Source: Pirellula sp. | GTDB lineage: Bacteria; Planctomycetota; Planctomycetia; Pirellulales; Lacipirellulaceae | Assembly: GCA_013822725.1 (NCBI GenBank) | Contig: PNKX01000003.1 | Span: 204,168-268,167, forward strand | Length of the DNA: 64,000 nucleotides | Direction: 5' to 3' | Part shown: one piece after another, positions 63,884 through 64,000 of the stretch | Position numbering within the stretch: position 1 is the first letter of the stretch | Layout: every line of letters starts with the position of its first letter | Notes under the pieces: model-generated | The model's database searches: none | Told to the model about the DNA's origin: nothing | Seen by the model: the letters and a program-made list of their open reading frames with translations, nothing else | Position numbers and translations under genes: made by a program

Positions 63884-64000
63884 AAGTCGTCGATTCGTCA
63901 ACGTCCTATCTTTCCCGGCATCTTCGGTGTATGCGTCGGGTTATCTGTCTTTCTCACACTTCTGTACGGCAGCGCGAGAGTGCTTCGGTATTTCTTTGAG
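63881..64000 (+). CDS. Start of a further membrane protein (runs off the right edge)
   Basis: An ATG at 63881, overlapping the repeat end, opens 40 codons to the edge: MKSSIRQRPIFPGIFGVCVG and a hydrophobic continuation. It looks like another N-terminally anchored small protein. Too short to identify. Confidence 0.4.
   Translation, partial: MKSSIRQRPIFPGIFGVCVGLSVFLTLLYGSARVLRYFFE

Overview
The window looks like chromosomal DNA of a planctomycete, most likely of the order Pirellulales. The evidence is the protein content. It carries a prepilin-like DUF1559 protein with a C-terminal H-X9-DG motif, a secreted tandem DUF1080 (3-keto-disaccharide hydrolase type) protein and a BBP7-like outer-membrane barrel protein. 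It also has excisionase-type HTH–receiver regulators and many long alanine/proline-rich envelope proteins. The DNA is GC-rich. No rRNA, tRNA or CRISPR array was recognised.

Layout. 1-8.0 kb (minus strand): a flagellar block. A TPR protein, a FlgN-like protein, a soluble histidine kinase and an NtrC-type sigma-54 activator lead into flgB-flgC-fliE-fliF, and a near-perfect -24/-12 promoter lies just before flgB. 8.3-12.5 kb: a secreted endonuclease/phosphatase-fold protein, an esterase, malate dehydrogenase and a thioredoxin-like lipoprotein. 12.8-18.6 kb (plus): the second flagellar block, flhA-flhF-flhG(MinD-like)-small membrane protein-fliA. 19-21 kb: a GspJ/PilW-like pseudopilin and a small protein carrying an in-frame palindrome. 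22-24 kb: the DUF1080 protein and a GxxExxY nuclease-fold gene lying between terminal inverted repeats. 24-34 kb: argG, an ABC-2 permease, yaaA, pyrB, a NYN-domain protein, a receiver/kinase pair and mnmG. 34.6-46.4 kb: two alpha/beta hydrolases, a BBP7 barrel, TerC, hisC, hisD, threonine aldolase, a membrane protein and glutamate dehydrogenase. 46.7-53.1 kb: two large anchored proteins with STN/secretin-like C-termini, the DUF1559 pseudopilin and an EF-hand lipoprotein. 53.3-62.2 kb: arylamine N-acetyltransferase, DAHP synthase with an apparent aromatic-rich leader peptide and attenuator, an S9 peptidase, a frameshifted comEC and a fatty acid desaturase. 62.3-64 kb: small unknown genes separated by a 44-bp direct repeat.

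The two flagellar blocks fit one system. The kinase/activator pair probably drives sigma-54 transcription of the rod and basal-body operon. FlhA/FlhF/FlhG would build and place the export gate and basal body, and FliA would run the late genes.

The most striking non-gene content is a dense population of dispersed palindromic elements, at least a dozen families, in nearly every intergenic gap. Some supply stop codons, some are nested in one another, some sit in frame inside genes, and one family forms the ends of a unit carrying the GxxExxY gene. The best candidate for an undescribed regulatory system is the leader peptide plus intrinsic terminator in front of DAHP synthase (55.3-55.6 kb).
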